From NCBI RefSeq assembly GCF_013409935.1, contig NZ_JACCCO010000003.1, forward strand, positions 1,240,001-1,304,000: a DNA stretch of 64,000 bases, given 5' to 3'. Made by a program: the position numbers and the translations under genes. This document shows, in pieces, positions 24,577 to 33,866 of this stretch. The number at the start of each line of letters is the position of its first letter. Position 1 is the stretch's first letter. The notes beneath the pieces were generated by a model. The model was not told where the DNA came from. It searched no databases and saw nothing but the letters and a program-made list of their open reading frames with translations. Source of the DNA: Streptosporangium sandarakinum (GTDB lineage Bacteria; Actinomycetota; Actinomycetes; Streptosporangiales; Streptosporangiaceae).

Positions 24577-27138
24577 TCAGGACGTGGTGATCCGCACGTC
24601 GTCGATCCCGGCCTCGACGAGGCTGTCGGGCATGTCGTCGGCGGCCTCGACCACGATGCGGACCGTCTGCCCGGCGAAGTCCGACAGGTTCACCGTCGCG
24701 GTCTGCCACCGGCCGGGCCGGAGGGTGGCGGCGCCGTACCGCTGGAGCACCACGGTGTCCCGGGTCGGGGAGACCACCCGGACCCGCAGGTGGTCCCTGC
24801 CGCTGGAGTTGGCCAGGTGGGCGAAGTACCACGCGAACGTCATCGTCAGCGTGCCGGGCGGCAGGGCGATCTCCCGGGACCGGATGGTGGTCACGCCGCC
24901 GTCGACGTCGCCGGCTCCCGGCCGGTTGCCCGCCAGGTGGCCGGTGACCAGGTCGTACTGACCCGCGGAGGCGGCGAGCTGCAGCGGGACCCGGCCGGAG
25001 AAGGTGGGCTGCGGGACGTCGCGCTCCCACCGGCCGGCGGTGGCGGTGTCGGTGCCGCTCGGGTTCACCGCCCAGCCCAGGTCGGTGTCGAAGTCGTCGT
25101 AGAAGACGAGGTTGCTACCGCCGTCGACGGTGATCGTGAAGGTGACCGTCCGGTCGAGGTGGGCCCCGTCGGCGAGTATCTGCGCGCTGTAGGAGCCGTG
25201 CGGCGCGCCGGCCGGGATCAGGACGCTCAGCTTCGTGGACTCGCCCGAGGACACCGACTCCGGGCTGAAGGAGACGGCCGTCCCGTCCGGCAGCCCGGAG
25301 ACCGAGAACTTCATGGCCTGCGGGTCGCCCGCCGTGGTCCGGGTCGTGACCGTCGCGGTGACCTCCTGTCCCGGCTCCACGCCGGCCGACGCCGGGTCGA
25401 TGGACAGGTCGAAGTCGTTGCCCGACACGCAGCCGGAGGGCTCGCCCGGCGCGGCCGGGACGCCGACGGCGTCCCAGGCGGCCCTGGCCGCGTTGAACTC
25501 GACGCAGGAGTCGGGGAACAGTTCCAGCGAGGACTGCAGGGTGGCCCTGCGGACGAGCTGGTGGGTCCAGGTGTCGGTCTTGCGCAACAGTGCACTCATG
25601 AAGATCTGCCCGGCCTTCCGGTTGCCGACGCCGGTGACCCGGCCTCCGTTGCAGGTGGGGCTGACCGGCTGGCCGTTGGTCGGGTTGCTGCCCTCGGCGA
25701 GGAGGTAGAACCAGTGGTTCTGCACCCCGGCCCCGGCGTGCGGCTCCAGGGTGAGCACCGAGGGGGAGTAGCAGTCGGGGTTGCCGGTGACCAGCGACGG
25801 CTTGTACAGGTAGCGGACCGGGCCGCCGCCCAGCAGGTCGGCCTTCGAGCCGATGGCGTAGTCCGGCACGTCGTAGGGCGGCTGCTCGTTGGCGTAGAAC
25901 TTCGTCAGCGTGGCCAGGATGTCGCCGGTCGACTCGTTGAGCATCGCCTTCTCGTTGCTCCCGGTCGAGCCGCCCGGGGTGGTCTGGAAGACGGAGTGGC
26001 CGAACTCGTGGGCCACGATGTCCAGCGACGTGGCCTGGCGCCGGCCGTCCGCGGAACGGCCGAAGTTGGCGTAGTTGCCGGCCCAGTAGGCGTTGACCTC
26101 GTTCAGGCCGACCCGCGCCGGGTACCCGCCGCCGGTGCCGTTGAGCCCGTTACGGCCCAGCCAGGCGCCCAGCATGTCCCACTCCTTGCCGATGGCGTAC
26201 AGGGCGTCCACGCAGGCGGTCTCCAGGTTGCCGCCCGAGCCGTCACCCCAGCTGTTGTCGGCGCTGACGAATACGGAGCCGTTCTGGCCGCCGCAGCTCA
26301 CCCCCGAGCGGACGGCGTCGCTCATCGAGTACGTCGTGTTGAGCTGCCTGGTGTTGATGCTGACCGGGCCGTTGTAGTAGCTCGTCCCCAGCCCGAAGAG
26401 GAACGAGACGGGTGCGGGGAGCCCGGAGATGGGGACGGGCGTCGTGGTGGACGCCGGGGCGGGGGAGGGGGCGGGCTCGGGCGCCGTGGTGCGGCGGGGA
26501 GCCGATCCGGCCGGTTCCTCGCTCATGACCTCGTCGGACTTCTCCAGCACCTCGCCGGTGCGGGCGTCGACCAGGACGCGCAGCTTGCTGGGCACATTGG
26601 CCTTCCGGCCGGTGACGATCACCCGGTAGGCGAGGATCCCGCGGCCGCGGGCCAGCACCACCAGCTCCGGGCGGGTGGACGCCGTCACCCGCGGCAGCTG
26701 GGCCCGGGCGATCCGGGAGGCCCGGACGCGGGTGAGCCGGGGGACGGTGGAGAGGTTCAGCGTCTCGGTCTGGGAGACGGAGGTGCTCAGCACCCCGCCG
26801 CTGGCGTTGGTGACCACGACGAAGTCGCCGCCGATGACCGGCAGGCCGTTGTAGGTGCGCTCGTAGGGGACGTAGAAGGTGTTGTTCAGGCCGGCGATGA
26901 CCTCCTTGTGGTAGAACTCGTCCTTCTCCGAGGCGTGCAGGGCGTCGGGCCGGGCGTCGATCATGCGATCGGCGGCCACCAGGGGCTGGTCCTCGGTGGG
27001 CCGGATGGCGGAGGACCCCGGGGCCGGATCGGTGAAGGCCGGAGCCGGATCGGCGAGGGCCGGCGCGGGCGGCGCGGCCGGCGCGGTGGACAGGGCGACC
27101 AGAAGGCCGGTGAACACGGAGATGAAAGAACGTCTCAT
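24577..27138 (-). CDS. Secreted M4 (thermolysin-family) metalloprotease, paralogue 1
   Basis: An 853-residue preproprotein. Order of parts: signal peptide (MRRSFISVFTGLLVALS), FTP and PepSY-type propeptide (FYVPYERTYNGLPVIGGDFVV; LRVLVDARTGEVL), a Pro/Thr-rich linker, the M4 catalytic domain with zinc ligands His377 and His381 (HEFGH), Glu402 (NESTGD) and the catalytic His motif GAGVQNHWFYLL, an Ig-like domain (about residues 595-700) and a C-terminal jelly-roll/CBM-like domain starting FYDDFDTDLGWAVNPSGTD. The ATG at 27138 has AAGGAA upstream; the longer frame is unsupported. It is about 60% identical by eye to its tandem neighbour in the catalytic core. It hydrolyses extracellular protein. 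Confidence 0.93.
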   Translation of the reverse strand: MRRSFISVFTGLLVALSTAPAAPPAPALADPAPAFTDPAPGSSAIRPTEDQPLVAADRMIDARPDALHASEKDEFYHKEVIAGLNNTFYVPYERTYNGLPVIGGDFVVVTNASGGVLSTSVSQTETLNLSTVPRLTRVRASRIARAQLPRVTASTRPELVVLARGRGILAYRVIVTGRKANVPSKLRVLVDARTGEVLEKSDEVMSEEPAGSAPRRTTAPEPAPSPAPASTTTPVPISGLPAPVSFLFGLGTSYYNGPVSINTRQLNTTYSMSDAVRSGVSCGGQNGSVFVSADNSWGDGSGGNLETACVDALYAIGKEWDMLGAWLGRNGLNGTGGGYPARVGLNEVNAYWAGNYANFGRSADGRRQATSLDIVAHEFGHSVFQTTPGGSTGSNEKAMLNESTGDILATLTKFYANEQPPYDVPDYAIGSKADLLGGGPVRYLYKPSLVTGNPDCYSPSVLTLEPHAGAGVQNHWFYLLAEGSNPTNGQPVSPTCNGGRVTGVGNRKAGQIFMSALLRKTDTWTHQLVRRATLQSSLELFPDSCVEFNAARAAWDAVGVPAAPGEPSGCVSGNDFDLSIDPASAGVEPGQEVTATVTTRTTAGDPQAMKFSVSGLPDGTAVSFSPESVSSGESTKLSVLIPAGAPHGSYSAQILADGAHLDRTVTFTITVDGGSNLVFYDDFDTDLGWAVNPSGTDTATAGRWERDVPQPTFSGRVPLQLAASAGQYDLVTGHLAGNRPGAGDVDGGVTTIRSREIALPPGTLTMTFAWYFAHLANSSGRDHLRVRVVSPTRDTVVLQRYGAATLRPGRWQTATVNLSDFAGQTVRIVVEAADDMPDSLVEAGIDDVRITTS

Positions 27139-27273
27139 CACGCTTCCTTTTCTCAGGTGACGGTCCGGACGGGATCGGAGCACGGTCACCGGCCGCCCGC
27201 GCCCGCCGTACGGCCGGCTCACGGAGGGCGCCGCCGCGTGGGACGCGGAGCGGGGTGTCTCCGCACCCGTCCG

Positions 27274-27313
27274 CCCGGCCCGGTCCTCGCCCGCGGGAGA
27301 GGACCGGGCCGGG
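27274..27313 (-). terminator. Terminator of M4 paralogue 2
   Basis: CCCGGCCCGGTCCTC pairs with GAGGACCGGGCCGGG, a perfect 15-base stem around a 10-base loop, ending 11 bases beyond the stop of the M4 gene at 27325. It separates the two tandem M4 genes transcriptionally. Confidence 0.75.
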
Positions 27314-27324
27314 ACGGAGCCGGT

Positions 27325-29871
27325 TCAGGATCTGGTGATCCGCACGTTGTCGACGGCGGCTTCGATGAGGCTCGGCGTCGCGTTGTCGGCGGCCTCGAAC
27401 AGCAGCCGGACGGGCTTGCCGGCGTAGCCGGACAGGTCGATCGTCGCGGCCTGCCAGGCGCCGGGGCGGCCGACCGGTGAGCCGAGCCGCCGGAACACCA
27501 GGGTGCTGGACGTCCCGGACAGGACCCTGAGCTGGAAGAAGTCGTCGCCGGTGGCGTTGTCCAGGTGGGCGAGATACCAGGAGAACGTCAGCGTCAGCTT
27601 CCCGGGCGGCAGCGTGATCTCCGGCGAGCGGACGGTGGTCGTCCCGCCGTCGATGTCGTAGTCGCCCGCCGAGGCGCCCGCCAGGCGGCCGGTGACCAGG
27701 TCGTTCCGGCCAGCGAAGGCGGTGAGCTGCAGCGGGGTCTGACCGGAGGAGGTGGGCTGCGGGACGCCGCGTTCCCACCGGCCGGCGGTGGCGGTGTCGG
27801 TGCCGCTCGGGTTCGCCGTCCAGTTCAGGCTGGTCTCGAAGGTGTCGTCGAAGACGATGCCGCCCGCCGCGCCGACCGTCAGGACGAGTGCGGCCGTACG
27901 GTCCAGCCCCGAGCCGTCACCGGTGACGATCACCTTGTGGCTGCCGGAGGAGACGCCCGCGGGGACCGTGATCGTCATGGTGGACGAGCCGCCGGAGGTC
28001 ACCGACGCCGGGTCGAAGGAGGCGGTCGCGCCCGACGGCAGGCCGGAGGCCGAGAACGTCACGCGCTGCGCGCTCCCCGAGGTCGTCTGCGTGGTCACCG
28101 CGACCGTCGACCGCTGCCCGGGCTGCGCGCTCACCGTCTGCGGGTTGAGCGTCAGCGAGAAGTCGCTGACGCCGCCCCCGCCCCCGCTGCTCCCGCCGCC
28201 CGTGCAGGTGGTGGGCTCGCCGGAGGCGGCCGGGACGCTGACGGCGTCCCAGGCGCCCTTGACCGCGTTGAACTCGGCGCAGGAGCCGGGGAACAGTTCC
28301 AGCGCGGCCTGCAGGGTCGCCTTGCGGACGAGCTGGTGGGTCCAGGTGTCGGTCTTGCGGTTCAGCGCGCTCATGAAGATCTGGCCGGCCTTCTGGATGC
28401 CGATGCCGGTCAGCGTGGTGTTGTTGCAGGTCGGGCTGGCCGGCTGACCGTCGGTCGGGTTGCTGCCCTCGGCGAGGAGGTAGAACCAGTGGTTCTGCAC
28501 CCCGGCCCCGGCGTGCACCTCCAGGCCGGGGACCGAGGAGGAGTAGCAGTCGGGGTTGCCGGAGATCAGCGACGGCTTGTACATGTAGCGGATCGGGCCG
28601 CCCCCGACGAGGTCGGCCTTCTCACCGACGCTGAAGTCGGGTGTGTCGTAGGGCGCCTTCCCGTTGGCGTAGAACTCCGTCAGCGCGCCGTAGATGTCGC
28701 CGGTGGACTCGTTGAGCCCGCCCTTCTCGTTGTCGCCGATCGCGCCGCCGGGCGTGTTCTGGAAGATCGCGTGCCCGAACTCGTGGGCGACCACGTCGAT
28801 CGGCGTCACCTGGCGCCGGCCGTCCTGCGTGTGGCCGAAGTTGGCGTACTCGCCGGTCCAGTAGGCGTTGACGTCGTCCAGGCCGACCTGGACCGGGTAG
28901 CCGCCGCCGGTGCCGTTGATGCCGTTGCGGCCGAGCCAGGACCTGAGCATGTCCCACTCGGCGTTCACCGCGTACAGGCCGTCCACGCAGGCGGTCTCCA
29001 GGCTGGTGCCCGAGCCGTTGCCCCAGGTGTCGGTGGACTTGGTGTAGGCGGAGCCGTTCTGACCGCCGCACTGGACGCCCGAGCGGGTGGAGTCGGTCAT
29101 CGAGTACGTCGTGCCGGACTTGGAGGTGCCGATGGCGACCGGGCCGTTGTAGTAGCCCGTCCCGTCGCCGGGTGTGGCCCGGCGCGGCTCCCGGGTGGTC
29201 CCGGCGGTCCCGGCGGTCCCGGGGGCTTCGGAGGAGGGCCGCACGATGTCCTCGGTCTTGACCTCGTCGTCCTTGAAGATGACCTCGCCGGTCTTGGCGT
29301 CGACGAAGACGTGCATCTTGCTCGGGATCCTGCTGCTCCGGGTGGAGACGAAGCCCTGGGTGCGGTCCCGGCCGGTCACGACGGTCTCGTAGGCCAGCCG
29401 TCCGGAGCCCCGGGCGAGCACCAGCAGTCGCGGGGCGGAGACCCGGTGGGGATCGGTGATCTGCCTCCGGGAGATCGCCGCGGCCCGGGCCGGGGTGATC
29501 TCCGGGGTGGTGTCCAGGGTGAGCGGCTGACGCTGGGCGATGAAGGTGCTCAGCAGGCCGCCGTTGTTGTTGCTGACGACGACGAAGTCGCCGCCGAAGA
29601 CCGGCAGGCCGTCATGGGTGCGGGTGTAGGGGATGTAGTGGAGGCCCCCCGCGCCCACGAAGTCCTCCTGCCGGTGGAACTCGTCGGTGGGGGCCGTGAA
29701 CAGGGGGGGCGGCTGCGACTGGATGAAGCGGTCCGCCGACGTGCGCGGGTCCTCGGGGGAGGGGGCGGGCGGCTGGGCGGGAACGGCGCGGCCCACCGCC
29801 GGCGTGACGGGGGATATCAGCGAAATACCGGTTATCGCGGTCAATAGCGTGAACTTGATGGAGCGTTTCAC
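27325..29871 (-). CDS. Secreted M4 (thermolysin-family) metalloprotease, paralogue 2
   Basis: An 848-residue preproprotein with the same architecture as the neighbour: signal peptide (VKRSIKFTLLTAITGISLIS), FTP/PepSY propeptide, catalytic domain with His363, Glu364, His367 (HEFGH), Glu388 (NESTGD) and GAGVQNHWFYLL, then a Gly/Ser hinge (GGGSSGGGGG) absent from paralogue 1, an Ig-like domain and the C-terminal jelly-roll. The GTG at 29871 is 6 bases from AAGGAG. Differences from paralogue 1 concentrate in the linker between propeptide and catalytic domain. The pair arose by tandem duplication; a strong terminator between them suggests independent expression. Confidence 0.93.
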   Translation of the reverse strand: MKRSIKFTLLTAITGISLISPVTPAVGRAVPAQPPAPSPEDPRTSADRFIQSQPPPLFTAPTDEFHRQEDFVGAGGLHYIPYTRTHDGLPVFGGDFVVVSNNNGGLLSTFIAQRQPLTLDTTPEITPARAAAISRRQITDPHRVSAPRLLVLARGSGRLAYETVVTGRDRTQGFVSTRSSRIPSKMHVFVDAKTGEVIFKDDEVKTEDIVRPSSEAPGTAGTAGTTREPRRATPGDGTGYYNGPVAIGTSKSGTTYSMTDSTRSGVQCGGQNGSAYTKSTDTWGNGSGTSLETACVDGLYAVNAEWDMLRSWLGRNGINGTGGGYPVQVGLDDVNAYWTGEYANFGHTQDGRRQVTPIDVVAHEFGHAIFQNTPGGAIGDNEKGGLNESTGDIYGALTEFYANGKAPYDTPDFSVGEKADLVGGGPIRYMYKPSLISGNPDCYSSSVPGLEVHAGAGVQNHWFYLLAEGSNPTDGQPASPTCNNTTLTGIGIQKAGQIFMSALNRKTDTWTHQLVRKATLQAALELFPGSCAEFNAVKGAWDAVSVPAASGEPTTCTGGGSSGGGGGVSDFSLTLNPQTVSAQPGQRSTVAVTTQTTSGSAQRVTFSASGLPSGATASFDPASVTSGGSSTMTITVPAGVSSGSHKVIVTGDGSGLDRTAALVLTVGAAGGIVFDDTFETSLNWTANPSGTDTATAGRWERGVPQPTSSGQTPLQLTAFAGRNDLVTGRLAGASAGDYDIDGGTTTVRSPEITLPPGKLTLTFSWYLAHLDNATGDDFFQLRVLSGTSSTLVFRRLGSPVGRPGAWQAATIDLSGYAGKPVRLLFEAADNATPSLIEAAVDNVRITRS

Positions 29872-30351
29872 GCGCTGCTCCTTTTCCTGGACGTTACTGC
29901 GATGATCACCTCCCGGTCCTCCTGGATGATGATCACGGGCTCTTCCGGAGGATATCCGCGTCCAGCCGGATTTCCGGGACATGAGGCGGCTTTGGCGCGT
30001 TCGTCAACGCCTTCGGGGCATTTTAGGGAGGATGGGAAAATTGGCACCATAAAGGATTTGAGAAACGGAAGAATTTCGTGGAGATAAGGGCGTGAAGCCG
30101 GTTCCGGCATGACAAATGCGGTTATCTTCGGGTGCTGGGTGCTGGGTGCTGGGTGCTGGGTGCTGGGTGCTGGGTGCTGGGTGCTGGATGCCGGGGGCGC
30201 TGGGGGTGCGGGGCCGGGAGGTCGCGGGAGCCGGAGCGGCGGGAAGGAGGGCGGGAAGGGCGAGCGGCGTGGGCGGGCCGGGACGATCGCGCCGCCGCGG
30301 AGATCGTGAAATTTTCTTTTATGACACTTTGTAGACTTGAAACTTGTAACC
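29872..30351. other. Divergent intergenic region with AT-rich promoter islands
   Basis: These 480 bases separate the M4 gene (minus) and the phosphodiester glycosidase gene (plus). They hold AT-rich stretches at 30020-30090 and 30305-30350 that probably carry promoters, two copies of the heptamer GATGATC (29900 and 29927 region), a heptanucleotide microsatellite, and no supported gene. A TAGACT box (30332-30337) lies 15 bases before the ATG at 30352. Confidence 0.55.
30130..30185 (+). repeat. Heptanucleotide microsatellite, 8 perfect units
   Basis: GGGTGCT is repeated eight times without error, followed by degenerate GGATGCC and GGGGGCGCTGGGGGT. It lies 167 bases upstream of the glycosidase start and about 260 bases upstream of the M4 start on the other side. 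The unit is not a multiple of three and is outside genes. Confidence 0.95.
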
Positions 30352-33300
30352 ATGACGCGGTTGAGTTCGATCGTGCGTTCACGTCACCACCCCCGCCTCA
30401 CGGCCGTGGCCCTCATCGCCCCCCTGCTGGCGCTCGGCGCCGCCGGACCCGCCCAGGCCGACCCCCGGCCACCGCAGCCCGCCCTCGTCGAGGACGCGGC
30501 CCCCGCCTCCTCCGCCCGGGAGACCTCCACCCTGCTCGTCGCCCCCGGCGCGCAGCGGCTGGAGACCGACAGGAAGACCAGGCCCGTCGCGCCGGGCGTC
30601 ACGCTGACCTCCTTCGACACCTACGACGCCGCCGGCTGGCTGCGCGCCGACGCGATCACCGCCGACCTCACCGGCGGCGCGCGCGTCGGCTACGTCTCCT
30701 CCGGGGAGGTCTCGAAGACCGAGCCGCTGTCCGGCCCGGTACGGCGCACCCGCGCCGTCGCCGCCGTCAACGGCGACTTCTTCGACATCAACAACTCCGG
30801 CGCGGCCCAGGGCGCCGGAGTCCGCGACGGTGAGCTGGTCCAGTCGCCGGTCGCCGGCCACTCCAACGCCGTCGCCATCACCCCCGACGGCATCGGCCGC
30901 GTGCTGCAGATGAACTTCGACGGCACCGCGACCCCGGACGGCGGCGCCCCGATCACCCTGACCCAGTTCAACCAGCTCATCCAGGCCGGCGGCGTCGGCC
31001 TGTTCACCCCGCTGTGGGGCTCCTACGACCGCGGCCGCGCGGTCGCGGGCGCCGCCTCGGTCACCGAGGTCGTGCTGCGCGACGGCGCCGTCGCCGAGGT
31101 CCGCTCCGCCGCCGGGAGCGGCCCGATCCCGGCCGGCACCTCGATCCTGCTCGGCCGCGACGCCGGGGCGGCGGCGCTGGCCGCGCTGAAGCCCGGCGAC
31201 CGCGTCGACGTCAGGTACCAGCCCAAGGCCTCCGACGGCCGGGCCGTGCGGACCGCCGTCGGCGGCAGCACGATCCTCGTCAAGGACGGCGTCGTCCAGC
31301 ACTCCTCCGACAACGCCGCCCACCCCCGCACCGCCGTCGGGTTCTCCGCCGACGGCCGGAAGATGTACCTGCTCACCGTGGACGGCCGTCAGGCCGACAG
31401 CCGCGGCGTCACCCTCGACGAGCTCGCCGGGATGATGACCGAGCTCGGCGCGCACGACGCGATCAACTTCGACGGCGGCGGCTCCTCCACGATGCTCGCC
31501 CGCGAGCCCGGCTCCGCCGACGCCCAGGTGGAGAACAGCCCCTCCGACGGCGAGGAGCGCCACGTCCCCAACGGCCTGGCCATCTACGCCCCCGAGGGCA
31601 GCGGGAAGCTCAAGGGCTTCTGGGTGGAGACCGCCGCCGACCCGGCCAGGGCCCCCGGCACCGGCCCGGTCGCGGGCGGCCGCACCGAGCGCGTCTTCCC
31701 CGGCCTCACCCGCAGGCTCACCGCCGCCGGTTACGACGAGACGTACGGCCCGGCCAAGGGCGACGCGGCCTGGCGGGCCACACCGGCCGTGCACGGGCTC
31801 GTCGGCCGCGACGGCGTCTTCCATGCCCTGGTGCCCGGACAGACGACCGTCACCGCCTCGCGCGGCGGCGCCACCGGGAAGATCGAGCTCACCGTCCTGC
31901 AGCCCCTGGAACGGCTCGGCGCCACCGCCGACCGGGTCGGCCTCGCCGGCGAGGGCGCCACGGGCTCCTTCGGCGTGGTCGGCTACGACCGCAACGGCAA
32001 CTCCGCGCCCGTCGAGCCCGCCGACGTGCGCCTCGACTACGACGCCGCCCTGTTCGACGTCACCCCCGCCGAGCACGGCCTGTTCACCGTGAAGGCCAGG
32101 AAGGGGACCGGCTCCGGCCTGGTCACCGTACGCGTCGGCAAGATCAGCGCGGCGGTGCCGGTGACCGTCGGCTACCAGGACGTCCCGGTCGCCGCCTTCG
32201 ACGACGCCGCCTCCTGGACGTTCGCCGCCGCCCGGGCCACCGGGTCGCTGTCGGCGGCCCCCGGCCACGACGGCGGCGGGCTGAAGCTCAGCTACGACTT
32301 CACGCAGTCCACCGCGACGCGCGCCGCCTACGCCAGCCCTCCGGCGCAGATCATCGTGCCGGGCCAGCCGCAGGCGTTCGGCATGTGGATCAACTCGGCC
32401 GGGCACGGGGAGTGGCCGAGCCTGGAGTTCTACGACGCCCAGGGCCAGTCGCAGATCCTGCGCGGGCCGTACCTCACCTGGACCGGCTGGAAGTACGTCG
32501 AGTTCACCGTCCCGCCGGGTGTGAACCACCCGCTGAAGCTCCGCCGCTTCTACGTCGCCGAGACCGCGGCCGACCACAGCTACAAGGGCGAGATCACCGT
32601 CGACGGGCTCGTCGCCAAGGTGACGCCGGAGGTGACGGCCCCGGCGGCCCCCAAGGTCGCCGACCCGGTCGTCCGCAGCGGCGCCGCGGTGGCCGCCATG
32701 CCGTGGCGGTTCGCCGTCATGTCCGACGGGCAGTTCGTGGGACGGTCCCCCGACAGCGACATCGTGGCGAACGTCCGCCGCACCCTGCGCGAGGTCAGGG
32801 CGGCGAAGCCCGACTTCCTCGTCATCGACGGCGACCTCGTGGACGAGGCGTCCCCGGAGGACTTCGCGCTGGCCAAGCGGATCCTGGACGAGGAGCTCGG
32901 CGGTGAGCTGCCGTACCGCTACGTGCCCGGCAACCACGAGGTGATGGGCGGGAAGATCGACAACTTCGAAGCCGTCTTCGGCGACACCCACGCCTCCTTC
33001 GACCACAAGGGGACCCGGTTCATCACCCTCGACACCTCGCGCCTGAACCTGCGCGGCGGCGGGTTCGACCAGATGGCGATGTTCCGCGAGCGGCTCGACG
33101 CGGCCGCGAAGGACCCCTCGATCGGCTCGGTGACCGTGCTGTTCCACGTGCCGCCGCGCGACCCGACGCCCGGCAAGGGCAGCCAGCTCGGCGACCGCAA
33201 GGAGGCCGCGCTGGTGGAGGGCTGGCTGGCCGACTTCCAGCGCGTCACCGGCAAGGGCGCCGCGTTCATCGGCGGCCACGTCGGCACCTTCCACGCCTCG

Positions 33301-33798
33301 CGGGTCGACGCCGTGCCGTACTTCATCAACGGCAACTCCGGCAAGAACCCGGCCACCGCCGCCGATGACGGCGGCTTCACCGGCTGGTCGCTGTGGGGCG
33401 TCGACCCGGTGACGGAGAAGGAGGCCGAGCACGTGCGGCGCAACTGGTTCACCGACGCGCCGCAGTGGATCGGCGCGCAGGTCCGCCCGCACGTCGACGA
33501 GCTGACCCTCACCGCACCCGCCTCGGTGGAGATCGGCCGGCCCGCCGAGGTGTCGGCGGCCGTGACGCAGGACGGACGCCGGGTGCCCGTCGCCCACCCC
33601 GTCTCGGCCGACTGGTCCGGCTCGCCGAACCTGCACGTCGGCTCCCGCGCCGGCGCCAAGCCCTGGCACGTCGCGGTGCTCGACCCGGAGACCGGCACGC
33701 TCACCGCGCTGCGCTCCGGGCAGGTCGTCGTCGCGGTCACCGTCAACGGCGTCACCCGCCGGGCGACGGTCGAGCTGGCCGCCCGCTCGGCCGCCTGA
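30352..33798 (+). CDS. Secreted phosphodiester glycosidase fused to a metallophosphoesterase-like domain
   Basis: A 1148-residue secreted protein. After a signal peptide (LTAVALIAPLLALGAAGPAQA) comes a NAGPA (phosphodiester glycosidase) domain with NGDFFDINNSG, PRTAVGFSADGRK and the signature INFDGGGSSTM. Ig-like and galactose-binding-like regions follow (about residues 430-770), then a calcineurin-like phosphoesterase domain with Asp792, Asp828 (DGDLVD), Asn861-His862 (GNHE), His932 (FHVPP) and His976 (GGHVG), and a final Ig-like domain. Two usual metal or active-site His residues are replaced: motif I is Asp-Gly-Gln and the last motif is Gly-His-Val-Gly. The likely substrates are extracellular sugar phosphodiesters such as teichoic acid or phosphoglycan linkages. 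ATG 30352 is preferred over an in-frame TTG at 30337. Confidence 0.88.
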   Translation: MTRLSSIVRSRHHPRLTAVALIAPLLALGAAGPAQADPRPPQPALVEDAAPASSARETSTLLVAPGAQRLETDRKTRPVAPGVTLTSFDTYDAAGWLRADAITADLTGGARVGYVSSGEVSKTEPLSGPVRRTRAVAAVNGDFFDINNSGAAQGAGVRDGELVQSPVAGHSNAVAITPDGIGRVLQMNFDGTATPDGGAPITLTQFNQLIQAGGVGLFTPLWGSYDRGRAVAGAASVTEVVLRDGAVAEVRSAAGSGPIPAGTSILLGRDAGAAALAALKPGDRVDVRYQPKASDGRAVRTAVGGSTILVKDGVVQHSSDNAAHPRTAVGFSADGRKMYLLTVDGRQADSRGVTLDELAGMMTELGAHDAINFDGGGSSTMLAREPGSADAQVENSPSDGEERHVPNGLAIYAPEGSGKLKGFWVETAADPARAPGTGPVAGGRTERVFPGLTRRLTAAGYDETYGPAKGDAAWRATPAVHGLVGRDGVFHALVPGQTTVTASRGGATGKIELTVLQPLERLGATADRVGLAGEGATGSFGVVGYDRNGNSAPVEPADVRLDYDAALFDVTPAEHGLFTVKARKGTGSGLVTVRVGKISAAVPVTVGYQDVPVAAFDDAASWTFAAARATGSLSAAPGHDGGGLKLSYDFTQSTATRAAYASPPAQIIVPGQPQAFGMWINSAGHGEWPSLEFYDAQGQSQILRGPYLTWTGWKYVEFTVPPGVNHPLKLRRFYVAETAADHSYKGEITVDGLVAKVTPEVTAPAAPKVADPVVRSGAAVAAMPWRFAVMSDGQFVGRSPDSDIVANVRRTLREVRAAKPDFLVIDGDLVDEASPEDFALAKRILDEELGGELPYRYVPGNHEVMGGKIDNFEAVFGDTHASFDHKGTRFITLDTSRLNLRGGGFDQMAMFRERLDAAAKDPSIGSVTVLFHVPPRDPTPGKGSQLGDRKEAALVEGWLADFQRVTGKGAAFIGGHVGTFHASRVDAVPYFINGNSGKNPATAADDGGFTGWSLWGVDPVTEKEAEHVRRNWFTDAPQWIGAQVRPHVDELTLTAPASVEIGRPAEVSAAVTQDGRRVPVAHPVSADWSGSPNLHVGSRAGAKPWHVAVLDPETGTLTALRSGQVVVAVTVNGVTRRATVELAARSAA

Positions 33799-33810
33799 CC
33801 CGCGGGACCG

Positions 33811-33861
33811 GTCCGGCTCCGTCGCGTACGGGACCGGACCGGCCCCGTCGCGTACGGGGCC
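33811..33861. terminator. Tandem hairpins between convergent genes
   Basis: Two related units: GGTCCGG...CCGGACC (33810-33840, with mismatches inside) and GGCCCCGT-CGCGT-ACGGGGCC (33841-33861, perfect). They lie between the glycosidase stop and the minus-strand ABC ATPase stop. Confidence 0.65.
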
Positions 33862-33866
33862 GCCGG

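Noticed and set aside
29868-30110. Small minus-strand frame of about 80 codons ending in a GTGA overlap with the M4 start
   Set aside because: Its codons are AT-rich at third positions, unlike every gene here, and it has no ribosome site or homology; the overlap is probably chance in a promoter region.
30130-30185. Heptanucleotide tract as a CRISPR or coding repeat
   Set aside because: Units are contiguous without spacers, and no start, ribosome site or bias supports translation.
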